Under the pieces are notes generated by a model, which worked only from the letters and a program-made list of their open reading frames with translations, made no database searches and was not told where the DNA came from. The position numbers and the translations under genes were made by a program. Shown piece after piece: positions 51,347 through 60,566 of a DNA stretch of 64,000 nucleotides. The first letter of the stretch is position 1. Every line of letters starts with the position of its first letter. This DNA is from Candidatus Alistipes faecavium (lineage in GTDB: Bacteria > Bacteroidota > Bacteroidia > Bacteroidales > Rikenellaceae). The stretch lies in NCBI GenBank assembly GCA_019118605.1, contig DWYP01000007.1:49038-113037 (forward strand), written 5' to 3'.

Positions 51347-51933
51347 TATTTATCAAGGAAATGAGGAAACAAAATAATCGCAAGAGGAAGATAATCGCCA
51401 AGATCTTCTCTTAAAAGTTTCAAGCATTGTTGAATCTCACGAGTAACCTTCCTGACTGAAATGTTGTAGCGTTGTGCAATTTCTTGATAGGTTTGATTCT
51501 CAAATCGGTTTGCCATGAAAATTTGGGCCGATAGTTCGGGCATCTCGGCCAAACGACTGCGGAAAATCTCTTCGACCTCCTTGCGGAAAAGGACTTTGGC
51601 AAGATCGCATTCCTCGAGGGCAGCAAGGTTTTCACGGATATTCCGCAACCCAATCTGATAGATTTGCTGTTGCGTTTGCAAGTGCTGCTGTCTTTCTCGA
51701 AGCGCATCAATACATTTATACCGGACCATACCGAGGATATATGCTGGGATATTATCTGTGGAAGCACATATTTCCTTTCGATTTTCCCAAAAGTGCATAT
51801 AGCAATCTGTGACCAAATCTTCGGCCTGCGCTTTGTCACGGAGATAGGATGATGCGATAAGAATAAACCGCTCTTTGTATTCAGTGTAGAGTCGGTCGAA
51901 ATTCTGCATATCCATATTTTGGGGTCTCTTCAC
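51346..51933 (-). CDS. ECF-type RNA polymerase sigma factor
   Basis: The 195-residue protein has sigma region 2 (SSYLRDKAQAEDLVTDCYMH, with FWENR and IPAYILGMVRYKCIDALR) and region 4 (FENQTYQEIAQRYNISVRKV). It is the type that activates glycan-utilisation genes with a FecR-like anti-sigma factor and SusC. Here it is divergent from fecR rather than in the same operon. A second possible start at 51915 would remove six residues. Its -7 element is at 51953-51960. Confidence 0.92.
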   Translation of the reverse strand: MKRPQNMDMQNFDRLYTEYKERFILIASSYLRDKAQAEDLVTDCYMHFWENRKEICASTDNIPAYILGMVRYKCIDALRERQQHLQTQQQIYQIGLRNIRENLAALEECDLAKVLFRKEVEEIFRSRLAEMPELSAQIFMANRFENQTYQEIAQRYNISVRKVTREIQQCLKLLREDLGDYLPLAIILFPHFLDK

Positions 51934-51952
51934 TTGTTTATAGTTGTGTAGT

Positions 51953-51960
51953 CAAAGTTA
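51953..51960 (-). promoter_or_regulatory. -7 element (TAACTTTG) of the sigma factor gene
   Basis: On the minus strand TAACTTTG ends 20 nt before the ATG at 51933. No clear TTG box is seen 20 bp upstream. The rest of the 51,934-52,159 gap is A+T-rich and contains the dyad at 52090. Confidence 0.6.
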
Positions 51961-52089
51961 AGGTTTATTTTGGGAAAAACCATATTGCCTTTTATATTAT
52001 ATGTAATTAACTCTCAATCAGTAGTTTATATTTTGAAATTATTTGTAAAATTTAATAAATAAATTTATTTGCAAAAAAAGTGTAAAAAT

Positions 52090-52107
52090 AGGGGTAAACA
52101 TACCCCT
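52090..52107. promoter_or_regulatory. Inverted repeat upstream of fecR
   Basis: AGGGGTA and TACCCCT flank AACA (perfect 7-bp arms) 53 bp before the FecR start. It may be an operator or a leader hairpin; there is no adjoining T-run that would make it a terminator. Confidence 0.5.
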
Positions 52108-52159
52108 TCTCAACCGACTATATAATAGAAGCACATGATAAAACTAAAATAGCACAGCA

Positions 52160-53113
52160 ATGGATCAAACTCTTTTGATGAAATATTTTCGAGGTGAAAC
52201 CTCGCCGGAGGAAGAACACCGCATTCTCTCGTGGGTCGAAGCCTCCCCCGAAAATAAAGCCGAGTTCCGCAAGGCTCACCTTTTGTTTGATGGCTTGGTT
52301 CTTTACGGTCCAAAACCAGAAGACATGCAATCCAATGCAGATAAGAAACATTGGGAAGGATGGCGATTTGCTCGACATACCGTCCGTATAGCAGCAGCAA
52401 TAGTTGGAATAATCGGAGCTGCATACTTCGGTAAAATATATTACCATCGTTTGCTGTCGAAGCAACAGACCCTAATCTCCGTCCCCGCGGGCCAGCGGAT
52501 GCAGATGACCCTGGCGGACGGTACGCTCGTACACCTCAATGCCGGGACCACACTTGAATACCCGGTGGTTTTCTCCCATAAGGACCGACGGGTGAAACTC
52601 ACGGGCGAGGCCCTGTTCGAGGTTGCGCACGATGCGAAGCACCCCTTCATTGTCGAAACCTTCGCAACGAACCTTCAGGTGCTGGGAACAAAATTCAATA
52701 TCCTGGCTGATCCTAACAATGAAGTATTTTCAACAACTCTAATTGAAGGAAAAGTAAAGGTCACCAACCGCAATGATCCTGCAGAATCTATTATTATGCA
52801 GCCCAATGATATGGTAGTTTTGGAAAACGGACGCCTTTACAAGGAGCGGGTTCCCGATTTTGCCGACCTGTGTTGGACCGAGGGGCTGATCCACCTGAAG
52901 AAGATGCCGTTCGACGAGTTGATGGCCATCTTCGAGCGTGCGTTCGATGTCCGGATAGAGATCGAGCGGGAGACCCTGCCGCAAATCGACGTGATGAGCG
53001 GTGAGGTCCGTATTTCGGACGGCGTGGATTATGCGCTCCATGTCCTGCAGCTTGTATCCAGTGAGTTTACCTACACACGCGACGAAAAGACGAATGTGAT
53101 TGTGATTAAATAA
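52160..53113 (+). CDS. FecR-type anti-sigma factor
   Basis: The 317-residue protein has a cytoplasmic N-terminal part that binds the sigma factor (TSPEEEHRILSWVEASPENK), one membrane helix (AAAIVGIIGAAYFGKIYY) and a periplasmic FecR domain (GQRMQMTLADGTLVHLNAGT, then YPVVFSHKDRRVKLTGEALF), ending in a DUF4974-like domain (CWTEGLIHLKKMPFDELMAI). It should receive a signal from SusC's N-terminal STN domain and release the sigma factor when glycan is present. It lies between the divergent sigma gene and susC. Confidence 0.93.
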   Translation: MDQTLLMKYFRGETSPEEEHRILSWVEASPENKAEFRKAHLLFDGLVLYGPKPEDMQSNADKKHWEGWRFARHTVRIAAAIVGIIGAAYFGKIYYHRLLSKQQTLISVPAGQRMQMTLADGTLVHLNAGTTLEYPVVFSHKDRRVKLTGEALFEVAHDAKHPFIVETFATNLQVLGTKFNILADPNNEVFSTTLIEGKVKVTNRNDPAESIIMQPNDMVVLENGRLYKERVPDFADLCWTEGLIHLKKMPFDELMAIFERAFDVRIEIERETLPQIDVMSGEVRISDGVDYALHVLQLVSSEFTYTRDEKTNVIVIK

Positions 53114-53213
53114 TGTGATTATGAATTTAGCAACAATTTATCCTTGTTGTATTGCCAAAGAAAAATGCCTATGAAAAAATAAAAGAATAATAACACACAG
53201 CGACTTTATCTAT

Positions 53214-53293
53214 AAAAAAGGTCTGCGAATTAGGAGGATTCGCAGACCGAAGATAATAGTCAACTTAAAACTTAGTAACCTATTATCCTTAAT
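53214..53293 (-). ncRNA. Candidate antisense small RNA opposite the susC leader
   Basis: On the minus strand a full-consensus promoter (53329-53298) is followed, about 45 nt later, by a perfect 11-bp hairpin (GGTCTGCGAAT/ATTCGCAGACC, 53220-53248) with a TTTTTT tail. The product, about 80 nt, would be complementary to the 5' leader of susC. PUL-linked antisense RNAs of the DonS type in Bacteroides fragilis have the same arrangement, with the RNA repressing the susC homologue. The hairpin cannot be a plus-strand terminator, since no T-run follows it in that direction. Confidence 0.65.
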
Positions 53294-53297
53294 TCTA

Positions 53298-53329
53298 CAA
53301 AAGTATGGAAAAAACAGGATTCACCCAAA
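53298..53329 (-). promoter_or_regulatory. Minus-strand promoter inside the start of susC
   Basis: On the minus strand TTTG (53329-53326), a 20-bp spacer and TACTTTTG (53305-53298) match the full Bacteroidales consensus. The -7 box overlaps the susC start codon at 53305. Confidence 0.7.
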
Positions 53330-56300
53330 AAATCGGGAGACTGTTTCGACTTACCTTACTTGTTTGTTTGAGCTGTTCGGCGATCTCGGCAAAAGCACAA
53401 ACAGCCCGTATCACGCTCAACCTGCAGAACGCGACGTTGGAGCAGGCCATGAACGAGATCAAAAAGCAGACCCGATACCTTTTTATCAATCAAGACGTTA
53501 AAGGCCTCGACAACCTCAAGGTAAGTATAAATGTTGTTGATGAGTTAATTTCCAAAGTTTTGGATGGAATTTTTACTCCTCACGGCATTGCCTATTACAT
53601 CGACGGCAAAAGTATCATCATTTCCAACCGCCCGAAGGCCGAATCTACTCCGGTTCGGGTTCAGGGCCGCGTGACCGATGCCTCCGGGCAACCGGTCATC
53701 GGCGCTTCGGTGATCGTGCGGGGCACCACGTTGGGCGTCTCGACCGATGCCGAGGGCCGCTTCGCGCTGGAAGTCCCGGCACCTGCGGCGTCGCGGTATC
53801 TTGAAATCAGCTACCTGGGCTACGAGACGGCCTCGATTCCGGTTGGCTCGCGCACGTCGTTCAGCGTAACGCTTCAGGAGTCTTCGTCGGAGATCGAGCA
53901 GGTGGTCGTGACGGCGCTGGGCATCAAGCGCGAGGAGAAGGCGCTGTCGTACAACGTCCAGCAGATCGGCGCCGAGGAGATCACCACCGTGAAGGATGCC
54001 AACTTCATGAACTCGCTGGCGGGCAAGGTGGCCGGCGTTACGATCAACACCTCGTCGTCGGGCGTGGGCGGTGCCACGAAGGTGGTGCTGCGCGGTAACA
54101 AGTCGATTTCTCAATCCTCTAACGCGCTGTACGTCATCGACGGTATTCCGATGTACAACTTCGGAGGCGGAGGCGGCACGGAGTTCGATTCGCGGGGCGC
54201 CACGGAGTCCATCGCCGACCTGAACCCCGAGGATATCGAGTCTATTTCGGTGCTGACGGGTGCTGCGGCCGCAGCCCTCTACGGCTCGAATGCCGCAAAC
54301 GGTGCCGTGATGATTACGACGAAGAAGGGGCAGGCCGGTGCGTTGAAAGTAACCCTTTCGAGCAATACGGAGTTCCTGAACTCCTTCGTGCTGCCGGAGT
54401 TCCAGAACCGCTACGGCACGGGGTTGAACGGATCGGCTTCCGGCTCCTCCGTGTACAGTTGGGGCGCGAAGCTCACCCCGGCGGCCCAAACCGGCTACAC
54501 CCCGGCGGATTTTCTCGAGACGGGCCACGTTTATACGAACGCCCTGACGGTCTCAGGCGGTACGGACCGCAACCAGACCTACTTTTCGGCCGCTTCGGTC
54601 AATTCCGACGGCATCATCCCCAACAACACCTACGACCGTTACAACTTCACCTTCCGCAATACCAGCTATTTCCTGAAGGATAAGCTGCGGTTGGACGCCT
54701 CGGCGAGCTACATCTACCAGCAGGACCAGAACATGACCAATCAGGGTGTCTATTCGAACCCGCTGGTCCCGGTCTACCTCTTCCCGCGGGGAACGGATTT
54801 CGACGCCTACCGAATCTTCGAGCGTTACAATCCGGCTTCGAAACTGATGGAACAGTTCTGGTCTTCGGACCTCGAGGGAGGTGACCTGCGCATGCAGAAC
54901 CCCTACTGGATTGCCTACCGCAATCTGCGTAATACGGACAAGAAACGCTACTTGCTCTCCTTTTCGGCCTCGTATGATATTCTGCCGTGGCTGAATGTGG
55001 CCGGGCGGGTACGGATCGACAACGCCAACTCGCTCTACACGCAAAAACTCTACGCTTCGTCGAACACGACAATCACGGACGGCGGCAAGAACGGCCACTA
55101 CACCGAGCAGCGCGAATACGACACGCAGACCTATGCCGACGTGATGGTCAATATCAACAAGACCTTCGGCGACGACTGGTCGCTGCAGGCCAACGTCGGC
55201 GCCTCGATCAACAACGTGAAAACCGACCTGCTGTCGTACCGGGGCCCGATCCAGGAGAACGGACTTCCGAACGTCTTCAACGTTTTCGACCTCGACGACT
55301 CGAAGAAACGGGCCGAAAAGTCGGGCTGGCAGGAGCAAACGCAGTCGATCTTCGCTTCGGTGGAGGTGGGCTGGAAGCAGATGCTCTACCTTACGGTGAC
55401 GGGCCGCAACGACTGGGCCTCGCAGTTGGCCGAATCGCCCGAATCGTCGTTCTTCTACCCGTCGGTAGGTCTTTCGTGGGTGCCCACGTCGCTCTGGGAC
55501 ATGGGCGAAGCTGTGACTTACCTGAAACTCCGGGGTTCGATCGCCTCGGTGGGTATGCCCTTCCCGCGCCATCTGACTATCCCGACCTACGAATACGACG
55601 CCACGAACAAGGTCTGGACGGCCAAGACGCACTATCCGATCGGCGACCTCTACCCGGAGCGGACCCGCACCTACGAGTTGGGTCTCGACGCGCGGCTGTG
55701 GCGCCACATCAGCCTCTCGGCGTCGTGGTACTGGGCCGACACCTACAACCAGACGTTCGATCCGCAGATCTCCGTCTCGTCGGGCTACTCGACGATCTAC
55801 CTCCAGACGGGTCACGTCCGCAATACGGGTGTCGAACTTTCGGCGGGATATGACAACACATGGCGGGATTTCCGTTGGGCTACGAACTTCACCTTCTCGT
55901 GGAACAAGAACGAGATCGTCGAGCTGGTCCACAACTACACACACCCCGAGACCGGGGAGTTGATTACGAAGGAACGGCTCGAAATCAAGGGTCTGGGCAA
56001 GGCGAAGTATATCCTCAAGCCAGGTGGCACGCTGGGCGACCTCTATACCAACTCCGATCTGGTCTATAACAAGGAGGGCTTCATCGAGGTGGACAAGAGC
56101 GGCAACGTGGCCGTCAAGGACGACTACATGGAGGACATCTACCTCGGTTCGGTCTTCCCGAAATACAACCTGGCCTGGCGCAACGATTTTTCGTGGAAGG
56201 GTGTGAACCTCGGGGTGCTCTTCACAGCACGGATCGGCGGCATCTGCTACTCGGCGACGCAGGCCAACATGGACCTGTACGGTGTTTCGGAGGCTTCGGC

Positions 56301-56652
56301 CGCGGCGCGTGATGCCGGAGGTGTCCTCATCAACGGACGCCAGACGATCGACGCCCAGAAATGGTATCAGGCCATCGGCTCGCAGTCGGGACTGCCGCAG
56401 TATTACACCTATTCGGCGACGAACTTCCGCCTGCAGGAACTTTCGCTGGGTTATACGCTGCCCGCTAAATGGTTCCGCGACCGGATGCGCATGACCGTCT
56501 CGTTCGTGGGCCGCAACCTCTGGATGATCTACTGCAAGGCGCCGTTCGATCCCGAGGCCGTTGCCTCGACGGGCTTGAACTACCAGGGCATCGACTACTT
56601 CATGATGCCGTCGCTGCGCAGCCTGGGCTTCAACGTGAAATTCCAATTCTAA
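53305..56652 (+). CDS. SusC/RagA-family TonB-dependent transporter with STN domain
   Basis: The 1115-residue outer-membrane transporter has a signal peptide (CSCSAISAKA region), an STN secretin/TonB short domain at about 35-95 (NLQNATLEQAMNEIKKQTRY) for signalling to FecR, a carboxypeptidase D-like domain at about 112-195 (GRVTDASGQPVIGASVIVRG), then the plug (VVVTALGIKREEKALSYNVQ) and a 22-strand barrel ending RSLGFNVKFQF. It imports oligosaccharides through the outer membrane with SusD as a lid. No primary-sigma promoter was found upstream, which fits control by the ECF factor. Confidence 0.95.
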   Translation: MEKTGFTQKIGRLFRLTLLVCLSCSAISAKAQTARITLNLQNATLEQAMNEIKKQTRYLFINQDVKGLDNLKVSINVVDELISKVLDGIFTPHGIAYYIDGKSIIISNRPKAESTPVRVQGRVTDASGQPVIGASVIVRGTTLGVSTDAEGRFALEVPAPAASRYLEISYLGYETASIPVGSRTSFSVTLQESSSEIEQVVVTALGIKREEKALSYNVQQIGAEEITTVKDANFMNSLAGKVAGVTINTSSSGVGGATKVVLRGNKSISQSSNALYVIDGIPMYNFGGGGGTEFDSRGATESIADLNPEDIESISVLTGAAAAALYGSNAANGAVMITTKKGQAGALKVTLSSNTEFLNSFVLPEFQNRYGTGLNGSASGSSVYSWGAKLTPAAQTGYTPADFLETGHVYTNALTVSGGTDRNQTYFSAASVNSDGIIPNNTYDRYNFTFRNTSYFLKDKLRLDASASYIYQQDQNMTNQGVYSNPLVPVYLFPRGTDFDAYRIFERYNPASKLMEQFWSSDLEGGDLRMQNPYWIAYRNLRNTDKKRYLLSFSASYDILPWLNVAGRVRIDNANSLYTQKLYASSNTTITDGGKNGHYTEQREYDTQTYADVMVNINKTFGDDWSLQANVGASINNVKTDLLSYRGPIQENGLPNVFNVFDLDDSKKRAEKSGWQEQTQSIFASVEVGWKQMLYLTVTGRNDWASQLAESPESSFFYPSVGLSWVPTSLWDMGEAVTYLKLRGSIASVGMPFPRHLTIPTYEYDATNKVWTAKTHYPIGDLYPERTRTYELGLDARLWRHISLSASWYWADTYNQTFDPQISVSSGYSTIYLQTGHVRNTGVELSAGYDNTWRDFRWATNFTFSWNKNEIVELVHNYTHPETGELITKERLEIKGLGKAKYILKPGGTLGDLYTNSDLVYNKEGFIEVDKSGNVAVKDDYMEDIYLGSVFPKYNLAWRNDFSWKGVNLGVLFTARIGGICYSATQANMDLYGVSEASAAARDAGGVLINGRQTIDAQKWYQAIGSQSGLPQYYTYSATNFRLQELSLGYTLPAKWFRDRMRMTVSFVGRNLWMIYCKAPFDPEAVASTGLNYQGIDYFMMPSLRSLGFNVKFQF

Positions 56653-56667
56653 ATGAACAGCAAGACC

Positions 56668-58260
56668 ATGAAAACTACGAAACATAACGTGCAGCGGCTG
56701 CTGCTTGCGGTCATGCTGCTCGGCATGGCGGCCTGTACGGGCGACTTCGCGGACATCAACCGCAATCCGAACGAAGTGACCGACGAACAGTTGCAGGCCA
56801 ACAACTACAAGATCGGCACGAATCTCAAAACCCTGCAGGGGCTCGTCGTCCCGACGCAGGAACACATGTATCAGTTTCTGGAGAGCCTTGTCGGAGGTCC
56901 CTATGCGGGCTATATCGGCGCGACGGTCGACACCTGGCAGAACAAGTTCGAGACCTTCAATCCCTCGGCCGACTGGCGCAAGTGGCCCTTCGTGAATGTC
57001 ATCAGCGAAACCTACCCGGCCTACCGCGCCATCATCAACGGTACGGACGACGTAACGGCTCACGCGCTGGCCACCGTCTGCCGCATAGCGATCATGCAGC
57101 GCGTGACGGACTCCTACGGCCCGATCCCCTACACGCAGGTCATGGCCAACAAGACCGAATCGCTCGAGGTGGCCTACGATACGCAGCAGGAGGCATACAT
57201 GGTGATGTTCGAGGAGCTCGATGCGGCGATTGCCTCGCTGGAGGATAACCTCACGCTGCCGTCCGACGCCTTCGGACGCTACGATGGAGTCTATGCGGGC
57301 AATATCGCGCAGTGGCTGAAGTTCGCCAATTCGCTGAAGCTGCGCATGGCCATGCGCTTGAGCTACGCCGACGAGGCGACCGCCCGGGCGAAGGCCGCCG
57401 AAGCGATTGCCGGGGGCGTCATCACGACGAATGCCGACAATGCGCGGATGCAGACTTCGGACAACCGCATGACGCTGATCTACAACGACTGGGGCGACCA
57501 CCGCGTGGGTGCCGACATCATCAGCTACATGAACGGCTACAACGATCCACGGCGCGAGAAGATGTTCACGACGGTGCGCCTCGTGGAGAACGGGCAGGAG
57601 GTGCAGGGCTACGCCGGGATCCGCATCGGCATCAACGTCTCGAGCAAAGCCACGGCCGTCTCCTCCTATTCGAATCTGCTCATCACGGGCTCGGACCCCT
57701 ACCTGTGGATGAATGCCGCGGAGGTTACCTTCCTGCGCGCGGAGTACGAACTGCGCTGGGGCTCGGCTGCCGAGGCGAAGACGCTCTACGAGGATGCGAT
57801 CCGGCTGTCGTTCGAGGAGCGGGGTGCGAGCGGTGCCGACGCCTATCTGGCCGATGCCACGAGCAAGCCGGCGGCCTATGTGGACCCGATCGGCAAGTAT
57901 TCGGTTTCGACGCCGCAGAGCAGCGTGACGATTGCCTGGGACGACAAGGCCACGGACATCGAGACGAACCTCGAGAAGATCATCACGCAGAAATGGATTG
58001 CGATTTTCCCGCTGGGGACCGAGGCGTGGTCGGAGCACCGGCGCACAGGTTATCCGAAGTTGCTGCCGGTGGTTGAGAATGCCAGCGGCGGAGCGGTGGA
58101 CGCATCGCTTGGTGCGCGGCGGCTTCCGTACCCGGTGGAGGAGTACACCGAGAATCCGACGAATCTCCAGGCGGCCATTGCCGATCTGAACAGCGAATCC
58201 GTCAACGGCGCGGGGGATACACAGGGAACCCGCGTGTGGTGGGACCGCAAAAACCTTTAA
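56668..58260 (+). CDS. SusD/RagB-family glycan-binding lipoprotein
   Basis: The 530-residue lipoprotein (signal with GMAAC) is the SusD-like partner of the transporter: NRNPNEVTDEQLQANNYKIG opens the domain, TPR-like helices follow, and DPYLWMNAAEVTFLRAEYEL and ETNLEKIITQKWIAIFPLGT are family motifs. It sits on the cell surface and passes glycan to SusC. The start at 56668 gives a short signal peptide; an ATG at 56653, directly after the susC stop, is equally possible. It belongs to the SusD-like 2 group seen in N-glycan loci. Confidence 0.93.
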   Translation: MKTTKHNVQRLLLAVMLLGMAACTGDFADINRNPNEVTDEQLQANNYKIGTNLKTLQGLVVPTQEHMYQFLESLVGGPYAGYIGATVDTWQNKFETFNPSADWRKWPFVNVISETYPAYRAIINGTDDVTAHALATVCRIAIMQRVTDSYGPIPYTQVMANKTESLEVAYDTQQEAYMVMFEELDAAIASLEDNLTLPSDAFGRYDGVYAGNIAQWLKFANSLKLRMAMRLSYADEATARAKAAEAIAGGVITTNADNARMQTSDNRMTLIYNDWGDHRVGADIISYMNGYNDPRREKMFTTVRLVENGQEVQGYAGIRIGINVSSKATAVSSYSNLLITGSDPYLWMNAAEVTFLRAEYELRWGSAAEAKTLYEDAIRLSFEERGASGADAYLADATSKPAAYVDPIGKYSVSTPQSSVTIAWDDKATDIETNLEKIITQKWIAIFPLGTEAWSEHRRTGYPKLLPVVENASGGAVDASLGARRLPYPVEEYTENPTNLQAAIADLNSESVNGAGDTQGTRVWWDRKNL

Positions 58261-58271
58261 TGACAAACGCC

Positions 58272-59192
58272 ATGAAAAACAACATCATAATCAATCTGTT
58301 CCGCTGCATGGCGGTCTTGGTGCTCGCTTTGGGGACCACCGCGTGCAGCGACTGGACCGAAACGGAGCCTGTTGACCTGCAGGTTGAGCGGCCACAGGAT
58401 CAGGATCCGGCCTTTTGGGCGGAGTACACGGCCGCACTGCGCGACTACAAGCAGAGCGAGCATTTCCTGACCTACGCCCGGCTCTATAACTCGCCGACCC
58501 CCTCCGCGAGCGAAAAGGACTACATGCGCTGCCTGCCCGACTCGCTGGACATCGTGTCGCTGACCAACGCCGACAACTTTTCGACGTATGATGCCGAAGA
58601 TATGTCGGTGATGCGGGAGAAGGGAACAAAAGTCCTCTACCAGGTGGACTACGCCGCACGGAAGGCTGACTTTGCCGATGCCGCAGCGCTCAACACCTAC
58701 CTTGACGGTGTGATTGCCGCGGTCCAGGCGCAGGGGCTGGACGGCTATTCGTTCACGGCCGATCCGTTGGATGCCACGGCGACGGCCTCGATCGTAGCCA
58801 CGCTTTCGGCGGCCAAAACGGACGGACAGTTGCTGGTCTATGAGGGCAATCCGCTCTTCGTGGCCGAAGCCGACCGTGCGAAACTGGACTATGTGGTTCT
58901 CGACACGGAGGCGACGACCGACATCACCACGCTGAAACTACAAGTGGTCAATGCTACGGGCTATGCGGGGATCGCTCCCGAACGGCTTCTGCTGGCGGCT
59001 GCGGCCGGAGCGCCGTTGTACGACGAGGATGTCGTGGAACATGCCGCCATTACGGAGATGGCCGAGCGGGTTGTGTCGCTGGGTCCGTTGGCGGGGCTTG
59101 CGGCTTACGACATTGACAGCGACTACTACGATGTTTCGCGCAACTATCCGCTGTTGAGCGATGCCATCCAAGTGTTGAACCCTTCCAAATAG
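58272..59192 (+). CDS. GH18-fold lipoprotein lacking catalytic residues (surface glycan-binding candidate)
   Basis: The 306-residue lipoprotein (lipobox TTAC, Cys25) has the TIM-barrel pattern of GH18 endo-glycosidases: FLTYARLYNSPTPS, VLYQVDYAARKADF, LDGYSFTADPL. The catalytic DxxDxDxE motif is replaced by D157, S160, T162 and D164, so the acid Glu is lost. Such pseudoenzymes in N-glycan loci of Bacteroides serve as surface binding proteins. It follows susD by 11 bp and precedes the LamG protein by 6 bp. Confidence 0.78.
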   Translation: MKNNIIINLFRCMAVLVLALGTTACSDWTETEPVDLQVERPQDQDPAFWAEYTAALRDYKQSEHFLTYARLYNSPTPSASEKDYMRCLPDSLDIVSLTNADNFSTYDAEDMSVMREKGTKVLYQVDYAARKADFADAAALNTYLDGVIAAVQAQGLDGYSFTADPLDATATASIVATLSAAKTDGQLLVYEGNPLFVAEADRAKLDYVVLDTEATTDITTLKLQVVNATGYAGIAPERLLLAAAAGAPLYDEDVVEHAAITEMAERVVSLGPLAGLAAYDIDSDYYDVSRNYPLLSDAIQVLNPSK

Positions 59193-59198
59193 TGAACC

Positions 59199-60563
59199 AT
59201 GAAAACACGGAAAAATATGCTGTTGCTGGCCTGCATCGGGATGCTTGCAGTCCAGACGGCCTGCACCAACTACGACGCCGACGACCACAAGTTCGGCAAC
59301 GTGGTTTACCTCGACGTGGCGGAGACCTCCGAGGTGCAGGCGGCAACGATCAAGAATACGCTCGATGTCTTCGACCGCACCTTTGCCGCGACACTGGCCT
59401 ATCCGTCGGATCAGGACGTGACGCTCACCGTGACGGTCGATCCGTCGCTGGTTGAGCGCTACAACGCCCGCTACGGCACGTCGTGGCCGATGCTCGACGC
59501 CCGGTATTATACGCTCTCGTCCGAAACCGCGACGATCGCTGCCGGGAAGACGACCTCCGAGACGCTGACCCTCCGCCTGCAGAACCTGCTGGGCGAGGGA
59601 GCCGAACAGACCGGAGCCCTGCCGCTGGACGAGACCTACCTCGTGCCTGTCACGATTGCGCAGTCGTCGGTTCCGACCCTGGGGACCTCCTCGACGGTCT
59701 GGTACGTCGTCAAACGCTCGTCGAACATCACCACCGCGGCGCAGTTCGGCGAAGGCAACTGGATCAATTTCCCGACCCTCGACAAGTACAGCGACCACAG
59801 CTCGGCCTGGAACGGCCTCACGGCCATGACCTACGAGGCGCTGATTTATATCGACCAGTTTGCCACTTCGACTGTCACTTCCGACGGGAACACCAATGCC
59901 GTGAATATCTCCTCGGTGATGGGTGTTGAGCAATACCTCCTGCTGCGCATCGGCGATACGAACTTCGAGCGCCAGCAGTTGCAGTTCGACGGTTCGGGAG
60001 CCGGTTCGAAATTCGGCAAGTTCCCCGAGCGCGATGCCACGAAGAACCTTTCGGCCGGGCAGTGGTACCATGTGGCCTGTACCTACGACCAGGCAACCCG
60101 CCGCGTCTGCGTCTATGTCAACGGCGAGCTGCAGAGCGAAGGCTCTGAAATGGGTCTTACCTCAATGAGCGAGGATACGCGCATCAACCTCGCCATGCGG
60201 GCCCTCTATGACTTCTATCTGAAAAATCCGACGGAGGACAATAAGAAAAAGTACGGGAGCTATGGCGATGCCTATCAGTTCTTTATCGGCCGTTCCTACG
60301 ACGATTACCGCCCGCTGAACGGCAAGATTGCCGAGGCACGCGTCTGGTCCGTGGCCCGCACGCAGCAGCAGATCTGGGAGAACATGTACGAAATCACCGA
60401 TCCTGCGAGCGACCCGACCCTGTTGGGTTATTGGAAATTCAACGAGGGAGCCGGGAATACCGTCAAGGACTACTCGATGTACGGCAACGACGGCGAAGCC
60501 GAAATAGACATCGTATGGCCCGACGGCATCGAGATTCCGAAAATCAACGAAACGGAGGAGTAA
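59199..60563 (+). CDS. DUF1735 and LamG-domain lipoprotein
   Basis: The 454-residue lipoprotein (lipobox QTAC) has a DUF1735 immunoglobulin-like domain at about 35-170 (VTLTVTVDPSLVERYNARYG, TATIAAGKTTSETLTLRL) and a LamG/concanavalin-like domain at about 195-440, with SAWNGLTAMTYEALIYIDQF, WYHVACTYDQATRRVCVYVN and a closing LGYWKFNEGAGNTVKDYS. It lies in the same operon as SusCD and the GH18 proteins and is likely a surface glycan-binding protein. It probably binds protein-linked or free glycan for cleavage by the endoglycosidases. Confidence 0.85.
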   Translation: MKTRKNMLLLACIGMLAVQTACTNYDADDHKFGNVVYLDVAETSEVQAATIKNTLDVFDRTFAATLAYPSDQDVTLTVTVDPSLVERYNARYGTSWPMLDARYYTLSSETATIAAGKTTSETLTLRLQNLLGEGAEQTGALPLDETYLVPVTIAQSSVPTLGTSSTVWYVVKRSSNITTAAQFGEGNWINFPTLDKYSDHSSAWNGLTAMTYEALIYIDQFATSTVTSDGNTNAVNISSVMGVEQYLLLRIGDTNFERQQLQFDGSGAGSKFGKFPERDATKNLSAGQWYHVACTYDQATRRVCVYVNGELQSEGSEMGLTSMSEDTRINLAMRALYDFYLKNPTEDNKKKYGSYGDAYQFFIGRSYDDYRPLNGKIAEARVWSVARTQQQIWENMYEITDPASDPTLLGYWKFNEGAGNTVKDYSMYGNDGEAEIDIVWPDGIEIPKINETEE

Positions 60564-60566
60564 ACC

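Larger units (their letters stand above)
26300..51350. mobile_element. CTnDOT-like integrative conjugative element or remnant (edges approximate)
   Basis: The stretch holds a Bacteroidales tra operon (traA to traN), mobilisation genes, a candidate oriT, ParB, ArdC-like antirestriction, umuDC and small HTH proteins, between a two-component system and a glycan locus. Codon and base use are less GC-biased than the left chromosome. The edges are guesses: no integrase gene and no flanking direct repeat could be identified. A coupling protein after mobB and the traO-Q genes are also missing. Confidence 0.8.

Noticed and set aside
26300..51350. Direct repeats marking attL and attR of the conjugative element
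   Set aside because: I compared the A+T-rich edges by eye and found no shared repeat long enough to trust.
53220..53248. Terminator of the fecR transcript
   Set aside because: The T-run follows the hairpin only on the minus strand; on the plus strand it is followed by mixed sequence.
54553..58266. A 1237-codon open frame on the minus strand opposite susC and susD
   Set aside because: It is a mirror of GC-rich plus-strand genes. The opposite frames contain clear SusC and SusD domains, while this one is Arg/His/Val-rich with no family pattern.
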